Shown here in pieces: positions 35,176 to 46,334 of a DNA stretch of 64,000 bases. Position 1 is the stretch's first letter; every line of letters begins with the position of its first letter. The stretch comes from Macrotis lagotis. Lineage: Eukaryota > Chordata > Mammalia > Peramelemorphia > Peramelidae. The translations under genes and the position numbers were made by a program. The notes beneath the pieces were generated by a model. It saw only the letters and a program-made list of their open reading frames with translations. It was not told the DNA's origin and did not search any database. Location of the stretch: positions 61,919,636-61,983,635 of the forward strand of contig NC_133658.1 of assembly GCF_037893015.1 (NCBI RefSeq), in the 5' to 3' direction.

Positions 35176-35452
35176 GTTGGTGCCCTGGATAGAGTACTGA
35201 TCTGAAGTCAGGAGAACTGAGTTCAAATCTAGCCTTAGTCATTTGATGCTTACTGGCTGTGTGACCTTGAGCAAATCACTTAACCCTGATTGTATCACAT
35301 CCAGGACCATCTCCAGTCATCCTGATTCATATCTGACCACTGGAGGAGATAGTGAGACTGGTGACTTAGCAGAGCACCCCCTCTTTCAGATCTAATTTAT
35401 GTCAAGTTATCACCTCCCTGATGTCATAGTCTTCTTCAAGAATAAAAGATAA
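35176..35452 (+). mobile_element. SINE, RTE-tailed type
   Basis: tggatagagtactgatctgaag head, gtgaccttgagcaaatcac, ggaccatctccagtcatcctg, ctggaggagatagtgagactgg, gatgtcatagtcttcttcaag, tail gaataaaagataa. Another SINE inserted into its tail. Confidence 0.75.
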
Positions 35453-35620
35453 GAGGCAGCTAGGTGGCACAGTGGATAGAGCATCGGCTCTGGTGTCAGG
35501 AGGACCTGAGTTCAAATCCAGCCTCAGACTCTTAATTGCCTAGCTGTGTGACCTTGGGCAAGTCACTTAACCCCATTGCCTTAATAAATGAAAAAAATAA
35601 AAAACAAAAAAACCCCCCCA
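35453..35620 (+). mobile_element. tRNA-derived SINE with target duplication
   Basis: Full length; flanked by aagaataaaagata at 35438-35451 and 35621-35634. Confidence 0.94.
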
Positions 35621-36057
35621 AAGAATAAAAGATAACAACATTTCCATGTTAGTCATGTTGTGAAGGAAAACACAGACCAAAAAAAAAAAAACCCTGAGAA
35701 AAATAAAGTAAGAAAAAATAAGTTTCAACCTTCAGTCAGACTCTACCTGTTCTTTCACTGTAGATAAATAGCCTTTTTCATCATAAATTCTTCAGAATTG
35801 TTTTGGATCGTTGTATTGCTGGAAATAGCTAAGTCAATCACAGTTTATCATCACACAAAAATATTGTTCCTGTGTACAATGTTCTCCTGGTTCTGCTCAT
35901 TTCACTTTACATAGTTCACTTGTCTTTACAGGTTTTTATGAAACCATACTGCTTGTCATTTCTTATAGCACAATAATATCCCATCATAATTACAGACCAA
36001 AACCTGTTTAGCCATTCCCCAAGTAATGAAATGGTTAAATCATTACCCATTTTGATT

Positions 36058-36211
36058 TTTTTTGGGGGGGGGAGGGTTTACAAGGCAGTGGGATTAAGTG
36101 ACTTACCTAAGGTCACAAAGATAATTATTAAGTCTTTGAGACTGGACTTGAACTCAGGTCCTCCTTACTCCAGGGCCAGTGCTCTATCCACTGTGCCACT
36201 TAGCTGTCCCT
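36058..36211 (-). mobile_element. tRNA-derived SINE, antisense
   Basis: G/T-run then aaggcagtgggattaag... to ctatccactgtgccacttagctg; flanked by cattttgat in both sides of the L1. Confidence 0.9.
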
Positions 36212-36339
36212 CATTTTGATCTTATCTTGCTGCCTTTATCTCAACCATTGCCCTGATTTTCCACTTTTTCTCAATTTCTTTTTCATGTCAGTAGGCATCC
36301 TCTTTAGAGCTCAAACATTGAATTTCAAGAAGATTCCCT

Positions 36340-36660
36340 GAAGAGATCAGAAATAAAAATGAAGATCTAAATATACAAAAATATTTATAATAGGCCTTTT
36401 AGCAGCAGCAAATAATTGAATATTAAGAGGATATTCACCAATTGGGGAATGTTTAAACAAGTTGTGGTATCTATCTGCCCCAGCCACCACAGAACATCTT
36501 GGGAAGGAAGAATATACATGGATGCTGGAAAAGTTATATTGTTGGAGTGGGAAAGAATTCCACAACTCAATTGAGAGGGGAACTTTTTACCACAGTTTTG
36601 GATCTCAAATAATGAAAAAAAGGACATTGTCAATATCCAGCCATCATTTCCCCCCACAAT
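36340..36660 (+). mobile_element. L1 3' end, old and degraded
   Basis: aatatacaaaaatatttataa, aattgaatattaagagg, accaattggggaatgtttaaac, tgtggtatct; 3' half atypical. Confidence 0.6.
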
Positions 36661-36812
36661 GGTAAATACAAGCTTGGGGATTCCAGTTCTAATTAACTGT
36701 AAGAAAAGAGTCTCCTTATTAAAGGTTTTTTGAGTTTACTCATCTTAGATGGGACCTAAAGTGTCTCTTGTCTTATCTCCATCCCAGCCATTCCTTTTAT
36801 AAAAGGAGTTTG

Positions 36813-36970
36813 TCTTTTTTTTTTAAGTTTTTGCAAGACAATGGGGTTAAGTGGCTTGCCCAAGGCCACACACTCAGCTACGTAATTGTTAAGTGTCTGA
36901 GGTCACATTTGAACCCAGGTACTCCTGACTCTAGGGCCAGTGCTTTATCCACTGTGCCACCTAGCCACCC
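36813..36970 (-). mobile_element. tRNA-derived SINE, antisense; left arm of inverted pair
   Basis: tttttttaagtttttgcaagac ... atccactgtgccacctagccaccc. Head faces the SINE at 37025. Confidence 0.94.
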
Positions 36971-37024
36971 AGGAGTTGGTCTTTTAATCTTGGCAAAAGG
37001 GTCAGTGAAGAAAGACTGGGCCAT

Positions 37025-37188
37025 GGGGCGGCTAGGTGACGCAGTGGATACAGCACCGGCCCTGGAGTCAGGAGTACCTGGGTTCAAATCCAGTCTCAAA
37101 CACTTAATAATGACCTAGCTGTGTGGCCTTGGGCAAGCCACTTAACTCCATTTGCCTTGCAAAATCCTAAAAAAAAAAAAAAAAAAAA
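37025..37188 (+). mobile_element. tRNA-derived SINE, sense; right arm of inverted pair
   Basis: ggggcggctaggtgacgcag ... ttgccttgcaaaatccta and about 20 A's. Target duplication aaagactgggcca on both sides. Long A-tail suggests a recent insertion. Confidence 0.95.
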
Positions 37189-37222
37189 GACTGGGCCAGT
37201 GCAGATTACCCCTTTATGAGGA

Positions 37223-37456
37223 GTGAATGAGTTTCTTGAAAAAAACATAGAGAAAGAAACATCAGAGGATGAAGAAAGACAGGCCACACACTTCCAGGTG
37301 GTCTTAGTAAATTTAAAGCAGACTCAAAGAGGAACCCATCTCTTAACAAGGTCAAGTAGCAGAAGCAAAGGACTAAAGAAAAGGAAGCTTTGCAAAACCA
37401 CATCATTGAAGTATATGCAGAGGAAAACACCCCAAAGTAAAGGACAAAGACGCTAA
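37223..37456 (+). other. Unidentified lysine-rich open frame
   Basis: 77 codons opening just after a stop (GTG first codon; no ATG start): NEFLEKNIEKETSEDEERQA, HFQVVLVNLKQT, then a basic end with KGLKKRKLCK and TPQSKGQRR. Acidic-then-basic composition. A donor-like caag|gtaggt follows at about 37480. No family recognised; probably chance, possibly a decayed exon. Confidence 0.2.
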
Positions 37457-38566
37457 GAAGGAGACTATTTGAGCTCAAGGTAGGTTGAGACAGTCACTGC
37501 CCCCTCAAGTGGTAATAATATAGTTTCTTCCTTCCCTTAATTTCCTCATGGGATGCTGAAGTCTTTTTATTCTGGCCACAGGAAAAAAAATCTATTTATC
37601 TTTCTTTGTTTCCAAGGTTTACTTTCTTAGGAACAGTATGAAATATAAAATTGTCTAGTTAGGATGTACTTTATGATCAAATGAAATAATTATTATGCAA
37701 GTAGCCATGTAGCACAATACCTGTACCATAGTAAGCATTAAATGAATGTTAGTTGTTTATTATTATTATTATTGCTGTTGTTGTACAAGTCAAAAGGGAA
37801 GAGTGATTCAGACAGAGGACTCCATAGGAGAAAAATGATGACAGATGTCAGTAAAAAATTGTATAGGTTTGTGGTCCCCAACTACCCTACAGCTCAATGG
37901 GCAGCATATAGATGGTGAATCAAACTTCAGAGATGCAGTAAGATATGCTTTCTAGTTGAAGGTTTAGAGTTATCCAGGGTTCAGACTTAATTAACCTGAT
38001 TTGTGAAGGAGTGGGAGACTATCCAGGGGACAGGGCAATAGAATGACATAGGCCAATGGAATGAAGAAAATTTGTATTGGCTAATAAAGAATGAGGAAAA
38101 GGGGGCACAGAGACAGGAAGTTTAATTCTAATGATGCCAAAATAAGCATGAGGATGGAGGGTGGGAGGGGGAAATACTCAGTTTCTGGCTTGGATACATG
38201 CATCTTGGAAATCGGGACAAGGGATAAACCAATCAAACTGGGTTTTATGGGATCCAAAGCTAAGTAGCAACTCAGAGAGAGAAATAGCACCATCAATATA
38301 ATACTGAAGTGTTTTCGCAGAAATACTGATTCTGGCTGGGGCTTCAGAGCTGGCAAAAGCTTTAGAAAATTATAGATTCTCTGATTATACTTCCTAGACT
38401 GGAAGAGTGTTTATACTGAGAAACCTACCAAGGCAACAAATCAATAGTAGAATGAGAGCCAAATACAAGTGGTTGAACATCCCTAATCATCATACTACCA
38501 CAGAATTGGTATACTGTGGTGGTGCTGAGTTTGGAGTCAAATAGTCAGAGGAGATGGATTTGAATC
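37457..38566. other. Unassigned stretch
   Basis: No gene or confident repeat. 37755-37785 has a short (TTA)n run. The 91-codon minus frame at 38081-38356 has no supporting context. Confidence 0.35.
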
Positions 38567-38805
38567 ACATCTAGGTGGTACAGTGGGTAGAGCATTGGGC
38601 CTGAAGTCAGGAAGACTCATCTTCCAGAGTTCAAATCCAACCTCAGATGCTCACTAGATGTGTGACCCTGGCAAGTCACTTAACCTTGTTTGCCTCAGTT
38701 TCCTTAGCTGTCAAATGATCTGGAGAAGAAAATAGCAAACCACTCACTGGAGTGACAAAAAAAGACTTGAACATGACTGAAATAATTGAACAATAAGTCT
38801 GACAT
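38567..38805 (+). mobile_element. MAR1 CORE-SINE
   Basis: atctaggtggtacagtgggtag, gatgtgtgaccctggcaag, tgcctcagtttccttagctg, ctggagaagaaaatagcaaac, gacttgaacatgactgaaa, ending aacaata. Confidence 0.9.
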
Positions 38806-38879
38806 TATCTAGTCATTCAACCTTTGGCAGATCTCTTTACCACCCCAAATCTGTTTCCCCATTTATAAATTAGATTTAA

Positions 38880-39450
38880 CAACTTGGTCCCACCTATCTT
38901 TCCAGGCTACTCATTCCTGTACTCCATGTAATGTACTCCAATCTAGTGACTTTGGCCCCCTTACTCTTCTTTGCATGAGACACTCTTATCTCCTAATTCT
39001 ATTCCCTAAGTGTTTTTTGTCCTCATTTCTATCTCTTGGTTTCTCTGGCTTTCTTGCCATCAAAACTAAAACCTCACCTTCTACAAGAAGGCTTATCTGA
39101 TTCCTTTAATGCTAGTGCTTTCTCTCTGAGATTATTTCTTGGTTTGTTTGTTTTTTTTTTTGCTAGGCAAATGGGGTTAAGTGGCTTGCCTAAGGCCACA
39201 CAGCTAGGTAATTATTAAGTGTCTGAGACCAGATTTGAACCCAGGTACTCCTGACTCCAGGGCTGGTGCCGCCCCTCTGAGATCATTTCTAATTAATTCT
39301 GTCTGTGCATAGTTATTTACATATTATCTACACTATTGGATTGTGAGCTCCTTGAGAGCAAGGACTGTTTTCTGCTATTTTTGTTTTTAATGTTCAGCAT
39401 CTAGCATGGTGTCAGACACATAGTAAGTATGCAATAACTGTTTGTTGACT
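38880..39450 (+). mobile_element. L2 LINE 3' end, split by a SINE
   Basis: gtgactttggcccccttactc, aaactaaaacctcaccttctac, then after the SINE gagatcatttctaatta, ttgtgagctccttgagagcaagg, cagcatctagcatggtgtcagacacatagta. Confidence 0.85.
39140..39274 (-). mobile_element. tRNA-derived SINE, antisense, head deleted
   Basis: T-run, gctaggcaaatggggttaag ... ctccagggctggtgccgcccc: about 20 bases of the head are missing. Duplication ctctgagat(t/c)atttct on both sides. Confidence 0.9.
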
Positions 39451-40234
39451 TGCATTGACTTTCTCACAAGGTTGATATGGGCAAATTGCTTTGTAAACCT
39501 CCAAATGTTAGAAAGTGCAGTAGGAAGAGGAATTTGGCATAATAAAGCTGGAAAGGAAAGATGGGTCCAGTCCTAAAGTACTTTAAATGCCAAATTGTTT
39601 GTATTTTTGTCTTAGAGATAGTAAGAAGTCAAGGGAGTTTATTGAGTAGGGGAGTTCCATCCCTTTAGAAGCTGCTTGAAGGATGGATTGGAGAGGGAAG
39701 AGATAGATAGGGAAACTCCTCAAGAGCCTAATGGATATAGACCTGAGGTGGCATTGTGGGAAGTTGTGGGAAATGGGAAGAGGAAGGGGATAGCTGTAAG
39801 AGATTTCCTGGAAGGAGGAACAGCAGAATTTGACAAGTGACTAGATGAGGGAGCTCAGAGTTTGGTCTAATGCCAAGTTTTTAAATCCGAGAGATTGGAA
39901 TGATGTGGTGGCCTCTACAGAAATAGATAAATTTTAAAGAGTTGCAGATTTAGTAGAAGAAAGCCAATAACTTATATTCTAAATATGTTGGGTTTGAGAT
40001 AATTCTAAAACTTCCAGTTTGAAATGTCCAATAGGTGGCTGGTGATTTGGGACTAGAACTCAGGAAAGAGTTCTCTCTAGAAAGAATATTCAAAGAACTG
40101 GGCATCATCTGCATAAATATAAGATCTTGGAAACTGATGCAGTCACCAAGGGAGAAAATACAGCAAAAGAAAAGAGCTCAGGACAAAAATCTTGGAGTAC
40201 TCTCATAGATAAGGGTATCAAACAAACTGTTGTT
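39451..40234. other. Ancient mammal-wide repeat, unnamed
   Basis: Purine-rich text (agatagtaagaagtcaagggagtttattgag; gctgcttgaaggatggattgg; ggaatgatgtggtggcc) of the type also seen at 24940-25500. I recognise the pattern but not the family with certainty. No coding. Confidence 0.4.
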
Positions 40235-41005
40235 GTTCAGTCAATTTTCAGTCATGTCCAGCTCTTTGGGTTTATTTTTAAGATTTTATTTTGAGTTTTA
40301 CAATTTTCCTCCTAATATTACTTCCTTCCCCCCACCCCCACAGAAGGCAATATGCCAATCTTTACATTGTTTCCATGGTATGCACTGATCCAAATTCAGT
40401 GTGATGAGAGAGAAATCATATCCTTAAGAAAACATAAAATGTAAGAGATAACAAGATCAGACAATAAGATATCAGGTTTTTTTTCCTAAATAAAGGTAAT
40501 AGTCCTTGGTCTTTGTTCAAACTCCACAGTTCTTTCTCTGGATACAGATGGTGTTCTCCATTGCAGACAGCCCCAAATTGTCCCTGATTGTTGACCTGAT
40601 GGAATGAGAGAGTCCATCAAGGTTGATCATTGCCCCTATGGTGCTGTTAGGGTGTACAGTGTTTTTCTGGTTCTGCTTATCTCACTCAGCATCAGTTCAT
40701 GCAAATCCCTCCAAGTTTCCCTGAATTCCCATCCCTCCTGGTTTCTAATAGAACAATAATGTTCCATGACATAAATATACCACAGTTTGCTGAGCCATTC
40801 CCCAGTTGAAGGCACGTCCAATTCTTTGTGACCTCATTTGGGATTTTTCTTGTAAAGATACTTTTTCCCTTTTACAGATGAGAAAATTGAAGTCAATAAG
40901 GTCAACCCTTGACCAGGATCACGCAGTTAGTAAATGTCTAAGGCCAGATTTGAACTAAGGAGGATGAGTTTCCTGATTTCAGGCTTGGCACTTTTCCTTC
41001 TCAAA
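40235..41005 (-). mobile_element. MAR1 CORE-SINE split by an L1
   Basis: Left piece: tcagtcatgtccagctctttg (to 40268). Right piece from 40815: gtccaattctttgtgacctc, gatgagaaaattgaag, ccaggatcacgcagttag, ggaggatgagtttcctga. The L1 at 40271-40813 lies between duplicated gtcca(g/a)(c/t)tctttg. Confidence 0.88.
40271..40813 (-). mobile_element. L1, younger cohort, 5'-truncated, antisense
   Basis: T-rich end (ttatttttaagattttatttt), G-rich 3'UTR complement (cttccccccaccccca), ORF2 tail complement with the frame VPSTGEWLSKLWYIYVMEHY (minus, 40636-40821). 13-bp target duplication with two mismatches inside a MAR1. Confidence 0.92.
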
Positions 41006-41556
41006 TAGGAGAAGCAAGAGAGATCAATGTCTTGAAACTAGGAAAAGGGATAATATACAATAGGGCAGGGTAGTCAGCAAAGTCAGACAATACACAGAAG
41101 TCAAGAAAGATTGAGGATTCAGAATAGATCACCAGATTTGTCAGTTTTAAACTGATCTTTAAGATCATTGATAAGTGGAAAGAACTGTTTCATTTGAGTG
41201 ATAAGATCAGAAACCAGATTACAAAGGATAGACAGCTTTATCTCCAAGTTTAACAATAAAAGGTGGGAGATATTAGCATGACAACTGAAGAGGACTTTCT
41301 TGTGTGAAATTTTTTGAAGATGGGGGAGACTTGAGTATATATCTGGAAGCAGTAGAGAAGGAACCATTAGATGGGGAGAGTTTGAAGATTATTGAGAAAA
41401 AGTAGATGGTTGTGGTGATAATCTACTGGAGAAGACAAGAGAAGATGGGATCAATGGTCCATATGAAAGGAATGACTGTCAAGAAGGGTCAGCAGACCCT
41501 ATCAAGGAGAAGACAGTAGAGGGGATGATGTTAGTGGGTTTAAAATGAGAAGTTCA
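41006..41556. other. Unassigned stretch
   Basis: Purine-rich, similar in style to 39451-40234; probably the same ancient repeat continuing. No gene. Confidence 0.3.
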
Positions 41557-41710
41557 GGGGCGGCTAGGTGGCACAGTGCATAGAGTACTGTCCCTAGAGT
41601 CAGGAGGACCTGGGTTCAAATTTGACCTTAGACAATTAATTACCTAGCTGTGTAGCCTTGGGTAAACCACTTAACCCCATTTGCCTTGAAAAAACCTAAA
41701 ATAAAAAAAT
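41557..41710 (+). mobile_element. tRNA-derived SINE with target duplication
   Basis: ggggcggctaggtggcacag ... ttgccttgaaaaaacctaaaat; flanked by aaaatgagaagttca on both sides. Confidence 0.94.
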
Positions 41711-42724
41711 AAAATGAGAAGTTCATCATAAATGGCCTCTATCTTATTAGGAAATAAAGAGGCAAAATTAATTTTGAGTGTAGGGTGAGGGGAATTGGTA
41801 ATAGCCTTAAGGATAAAAGGGAGATTTGAAATATCTTGTATAAGAAACACTATACAGATTATCTTGTTTTAATACAGATTATCTTGTTTTAATAAGTACC
41901 CAGATGAGATAAGACAATAATTTTTAATGAAACTTGGTTAACTCAGTTTAATGACTTCTAGCTCCATACATGAGCAGGAAAGTAGATACATACCAAGTCT
42001 GGGGTTTGGCAAGGCATAAATAGGATCTGGATAAGAACAGACATTCTTTCTCCCTTAGTCTTCCCTTAAGCTCTCTTCTTAGAGAATAGGAGTTTTCTCC
42101 TAATGACTAAGGGGGAAAGGTTTCTGCAGTAGGGGAGAAAACCCAGTTTCCCAAGTGAAGAACTCCTTTTGAGGTTGTAAATGGGGAGGATTAAAGTCAG
42201 TGTTCCCTGAATTAAGTCAAGGTGAATGAGTCTGCTGGTAAAAAAAAATAAAGTTCATTGTGGTTTTGTCTATCTCCTCCCAGTGGGACGGGACCCAGTT
42301 CTGCCACTTCTGTGTACTTTGCTAAGGCTCTTACCTTCTGAAAACTTGAAAGAGATGAAATCCAACCAACTTATGAAAGGGGCAAAGGACTTTAGGGTGT
42401 CCTGGCACTGTCTGAGCTGAATTTTATTAATTATGGATTCTTTGACCCCACCTTCTGATTTGGATTTGGAAGAATTACCTAGAGATTTGAGGAAATCTCT
42501 CTCCCTCTATATCTCCTTCTCTATTCCTTCTCTGTCTCTGCCTCTGTCTCTGGGTCTTTGCCTCACTCTATTTACTCAGTCTCTGTTTCTATTTCTCTGT
42601 CTCCTTTCCATAGTCTGCAAGGTTGGAATAGTCAGATTTCTCTCATCAGCCACTCCCCAGTAAGCTCAGTATGGTTCAATGAACCCATCCTCAACCACTC
42701 AAGTCCTTAAACAATATCTCTTGT
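41711..42724. other. Unassigned stretch
   Basis: Contains a perfect 21-base tandem duplication at about 41850-41893 (acagattatcttgttttaat), a TATA-like caaggcataaatagg near 42015 with aataaag at 42247 (LTR-like spacing, no ends found), and a C/T-rich run at 42497-42605. No gene. Confidence 0.35.
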
Positions 42725-43084
42725 TTCCCCTTTATCTTAAATTTTATTTTATTTTCAAGCAAACCTCAGTTTTCTTTTCCTCCCACTTCCTTCACCCAAC
42801 CCACCCCAACCCTTACTGAGAAATCAAGGCAAACAAAATCCCTGTTTGAAACACAGAGTTAAAAAAAAACATTTCTCATTGGTCATGAACTCTGTATGAT
42901 TTTTCTTAAAGTTTCAATCTATACTGAGTCCATTACCTCTGTCAGGAAGTGGGTGACATGTGTCATCATGAGTTCTTTGAAATTATGATTGGTCTTTGTG
43001 TTCATCAGAATTCACAAAATTTTTTCATATAGGCATTTTTAATCAACCAAGATGTAGTTTCTCACTCTTCTACCTCAACTCCAT
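42725..43084 (-). mobile_element. Possible old L1 3' end, antisense
   Basis: aaattttattttattttcaagc T-rich start, ttactgagaaatcaaggcaaac, then agttctttgaaattatgattgg. Weak match to old L1 3'UTR complement. Confidence 0.4.
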
Positions 43085-43925
43085 TGAAAATACAAGAAAT
43101 GCAAATTAAAGCTTCTCTGAGGTACCACCTCACACCTCTCAGACAGGCCAATATGACCAGAAAGGATAATGATCATTGTTGGAAGGGTTGTGGAAAATCT
43201 GGGACACTATTACACTGTTGGTGGAGCTGTGACCTCTTCCAACCTTTCTGGGGAGAAATTTGGAACTACCCCAAAGGGCAACAAAAATGTTCATGCCCTT
43301 TGATCCAGCAATACCACTACTGGGTATATACCCTGAAGAGATGATGAAAAAGGGTAAAAACATCACTTGTTCAAAAATATTCATAGCACCTCTTTTTGTG
43401 GTGGCAAAGAATTGGAAATCAAGTAAATGTCCTTCAATTGGGGAATGGCTTAGCAAACTGGTATATGTATGTCATTAAACACTATTGTTCTATTAAAAAC
43501 CAGGAGGGACAGGATTTCAGGGAAGCCTGGAGGGATTTGCATGAACTGATGCTGAGTGAGATGAGCAGAACCAAACAAACACTGTACACCCTAACAGCAA
43601 CATGGGAGTGATGTTCAACCTTGATGGACTTGCTCATTCCATCAGTGCAACAATCAGAAACAATTTTGAGCTGTCTGCAAAGGAGAGTGCCATCTGTATC
43701 TAGATAAAGAGCTGTGGAGTATGAACAAAGTTCAAGGACTATTCCCTTTAATTTAGAAAAAAAAATATCTTATTGTCTGATCTTGTTTTCTCTTAGACTT
43801 TTTGTCTCTTCCTTAAGGATATGATTTCTCTCTCATCACATTCAATTTGGATCAATGTACAACATGGAAACAAAGTAAAGATGGACAGATTGCTTTCCGT
43901 GGGGGGGGGGGGAGGGAAGTAAGAT
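43085..43925 (+). mobile_element. L1, younger cohort, 5'-truncated
   Basis: ORF2 end: IQEMQIKASLRYHLTPLRQA, DHCWKGCGKSGTLLHCWWSC, then frameshifts and VVAKNWKSSKCPSIGEWLSKL. 3'UTR ends at a G-run (43900-43916); little A-tail is left before 43926. Confidence 0.9.
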
Positions 43926-44139
43926 ACCCTTAAATGAATTTCTTTTCAAAACTTACTTTGCAAGTCTTTACATTTCTTAACTCAGAAAAAAAAAAATTCT
44001 TAACTCAGATATTCCTGTTTTCAACAGTACAATTCTAATTTCCCAATATTCTAGTATTTGAAAGAATTTGCCCTTCTTAGTAATCATAACTGTTAAAAAA
44101 AAAACTTTACTTTAAATGTAATACCTAAAATTTTGTATT

Positions 44140-44320
44140 TTAGGCTTGAGAGAGGGAAAGGACTTTGGCTATCAACTGGCCCAAGCCCTTCCTTTTGCAA
44201 AATGAGAAACTTGAGGCAGAGAGAAGGGACTTTCTTGCAAGATCACCAAAATGGTGGTGGGTAGAGCTAGGATTCAAATTCAGGTCTTCAAACTCCAGAT
44301 CTAGGACACCTTCCTTTATT
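44140..44320 (-). mobile_element. MIR-like SINE
   Basis: ttttgcaaaatgagaaacttgaggca, gaccttc-like agatcaccaaaatggt, tagagctaggattcaaattcagg. Confidence 0.7.
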
Positions 44321-44574
44321 TAGTAATTGTTCAGCTAAGTTGATTAATCAGCACTGCTGACCTTCCCTAGAACTTGGCTGGAGTTGTATTTTGCAAAGAA
44401 GGGTTGATAAAAAATTCTTCCCCCAAAGAAAATAGGAAACTATAATAGGAAAAATATAGCAAATATAGCAATAGGAGTTTATTATTATTTACAAGAGATA
44501 CACATTGCTGACCCCAAGCTCTGACTGTGCTTTGCCTTCTTAAAGAAAAACTTTGGTAATAAAAGATATCTGTT

Positions 44575-44728
44575 GGGGTGGCTAGATGGCGCAGTGGATA
44601 GAGTACCAGCCATGGAGTTAGGAGGACCTGAATTCAAATGTGAACTCAGATACTTAATAATTACCTAGCTGTGTGACCTTGGGCAAGTCACTTAACCCCA
44701 AAAGAAACAAAAAACAAAAACAAAAAAA
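44575..44728 (+). mobile_element. tRNA-derived SINE
   Basis: ggggtggctagatggcgcag ... cacttaaccccaaaaga, A/C tail; missing the usual 'ttgccttgc' block. Confidence 0.9.
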
Positions 44729-44810
44729 TAAGAGATGTTAATTCTGATAGGTTAAAAGTAGAAAAGGAAATAGGTTAATGTCCATTTTATACAGTCCAGG
44801 TAGACTGATT

Positions 44811-44962
44811 TTTTTTTTAGATTTTTGCAAGGCAAATGGGGTTAAGTGGCTTGCCCAAGGCCACACAACTAGGTAATTATTAAGTGTCTGACACAGAATT
44901 TGAACTCAGGTACTCCTGCCTCCAGGGCTAGTGCTTTATCCACTGTGCCACCTAGCCACCCC
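44811..44962 (-). mobile_element. tRNA-derived SINE, antisense, with target duplication
   Basis: T-run, ttgcaaggcaaatggggttaa ... ccactgtgccacctagccac; flanked by caggtaga(c/t)tgatt. Confidence 0.95.
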
Positions 44963-44978
44963 TTCAGGTAGATTGATT

Positions 44979-45592
44979 TCTGAGGGAGATATGGCAAATG
45001 GGACTGTTAACTCTTGAGTGGAATCAATCTGGCACACAGGGCAGCTTCCCTGCTGCCACATATTGGTCTGGAATGGAAATTCTTGGCTACACTCAGATTT
45101 CTAGGTGATATTCTATCCCCCAGAAAACCACTAATACCAAATCTGTACCACACCCTAAATTCCCTGGCCTAGAGATTTTATCTTGTAAAGGAATTTAGCT
45201 TAAACAAATCTTAGCTTCTAATACCATTGCCCTTTTCCTTTGAGATACATGGCATGAAGGGCAAAACAGTCAGAAAGAAGTGATCTTCCTTGTCTGGATT
45301 GCCAAGGGCCACTGGGGTCTCTGACTTGACCTTGCTACCTTGTACTTTCTCCTCTCCTATTCCTCCTAAAAGTATTTTAAAAAACCTTTTCATGGGTCTC
45401 TGAGATGGGAAATCCATTGTTTTCTATACCAACATGGCAGGTTTGCTATCCTTTTATCTCAATGAAAGACACTTTATTCCTCAACTCATGACAGATTTAT
45501 TTCAGGATTTGACAGGGATAACTTCCTGGGTTCCTTGGACAGGGAATTCCTTGACTCACCTAGGGAGAATCATTTGTTAGATTTTCAGTGTG
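44979..45592. other. Unassigned stretch
   Basis: Unique-looking sequence, no gene; the 68-codon minus frame at 45211-45417 has no family resemblance. Confidence 0.35.
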
Positions 45593-45643
45593 CATTTTCC
45601 TCTGTCACTCACAGACTAAACCAGAGAGTGACAGAGGAAAATG
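45593..45643. repeat. Perfect 18-bp inverted repeat with 15-base loop
   Basis: Left arm cattttcctctgtcactc (45593-45610), right arm its exact complement (45626-45643). Not part of a recognised repeat. Could be a small MITE remnant or an RNA hairpin; shorter than a usual pre-miRNA stem. Confidence 0.85.
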
Positions 45644-45780
45644 TTAATGCAGATTAAGCTTAGAAGTATATAACTTGTGCAATTTTTTTCCCCAGAGGTT
45701 GCCAGTACAAGCCTGTCTCCTGGAGGGTGTGACTTGGATCCCTACGTGTGGGATCAAAATCCACTTTAAAAAAATATTGA

Positions 45781-45949
45781 CGGGGTGGCTAGGTGGGGCA
45801 GTGGATAGAGCACTGGCCTTGGAGTCAGGAGTACCTGGGTTCAAATCCGGCCTCATACACTTAATAATGACCTAGCTGTGTAGCCTTGGGCAAGCCACTT
45901 AACCCCATTGCCTTGCAAAAAACAAAAAAAAACAAAAAAAAGAACCTAA
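45781..45949 (+). mobile_element. tRNA-derived SINE with target duplication
   Basis: ggggtggctaggtggggcag ... cattgccttgcaaaaaac and A-rich tail; flanked by aaaaaatattga. Confidence 0.94.
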
Positions 45950-46177
45950 AAAAAAATATTGAGATTCCTCTGAGCAAAAAGAAAAAGAAGTTTATTTACT
46001 TTTCTCAAGAGAAGGGCACACTCCAAGTCTCACAAAGTTAGTGAAGATCAAGGAGCTGCCCTGAATTGACAGTCAAGCAAGATTATATGGCCTGATTCAA
46101 TCCCCTCCTCCTCCCTGTCATCTCTCTCTGTCAACTCATTGGTTAATCTTTCTTAAAAAATAAAAATAAAAAGGACA

Positions 46178-46330
46178 GTGCTGGCTAGGTGGTGAAGTGG
46201 TTAAAGCACCAGCCCTGGAGTCAGGAGTACCTGAGTTCAAATCTGACCTCAGACACTTAATAATTACCTAGCTGTGTGGCCTTGGGCAAGCCACTTAATC
46301 CCATTTGTCTTGCAAAAAGTTAAAAATATA
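46178..46330 (+). mobile_element. tRNA-derived SINE
   Basis: gctggctaggtggtgaagtgg ... catttgtcttgcaaaaagtt; directly abuts an antisense L1 tail. Confidence 0.92.
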
Positions 46331-46334
46331 CTTT

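Larger units (their letters stand above)
35018..36240 (-). mobile_element. Old L1 3' end, antisense, split by three SINEs
   Basis: T-rich end at 35018 (taaattatttaacattttatttt), 3'UTR complement to ~35175, resumes 35637 (catttccatgttagtcatgttgtg) to 36057 (gccattccccaagtaatg) and briefly after 36211. Inserts: 35176-35452, 35453-35620, 36058-36211. Confidence 0.7.

Noticed and set aside
41880-42330. Possible plus-strand LTR (cataaatagg, later aataaag)
   Set aside because: No TG/CA ends with a duplication could be found.
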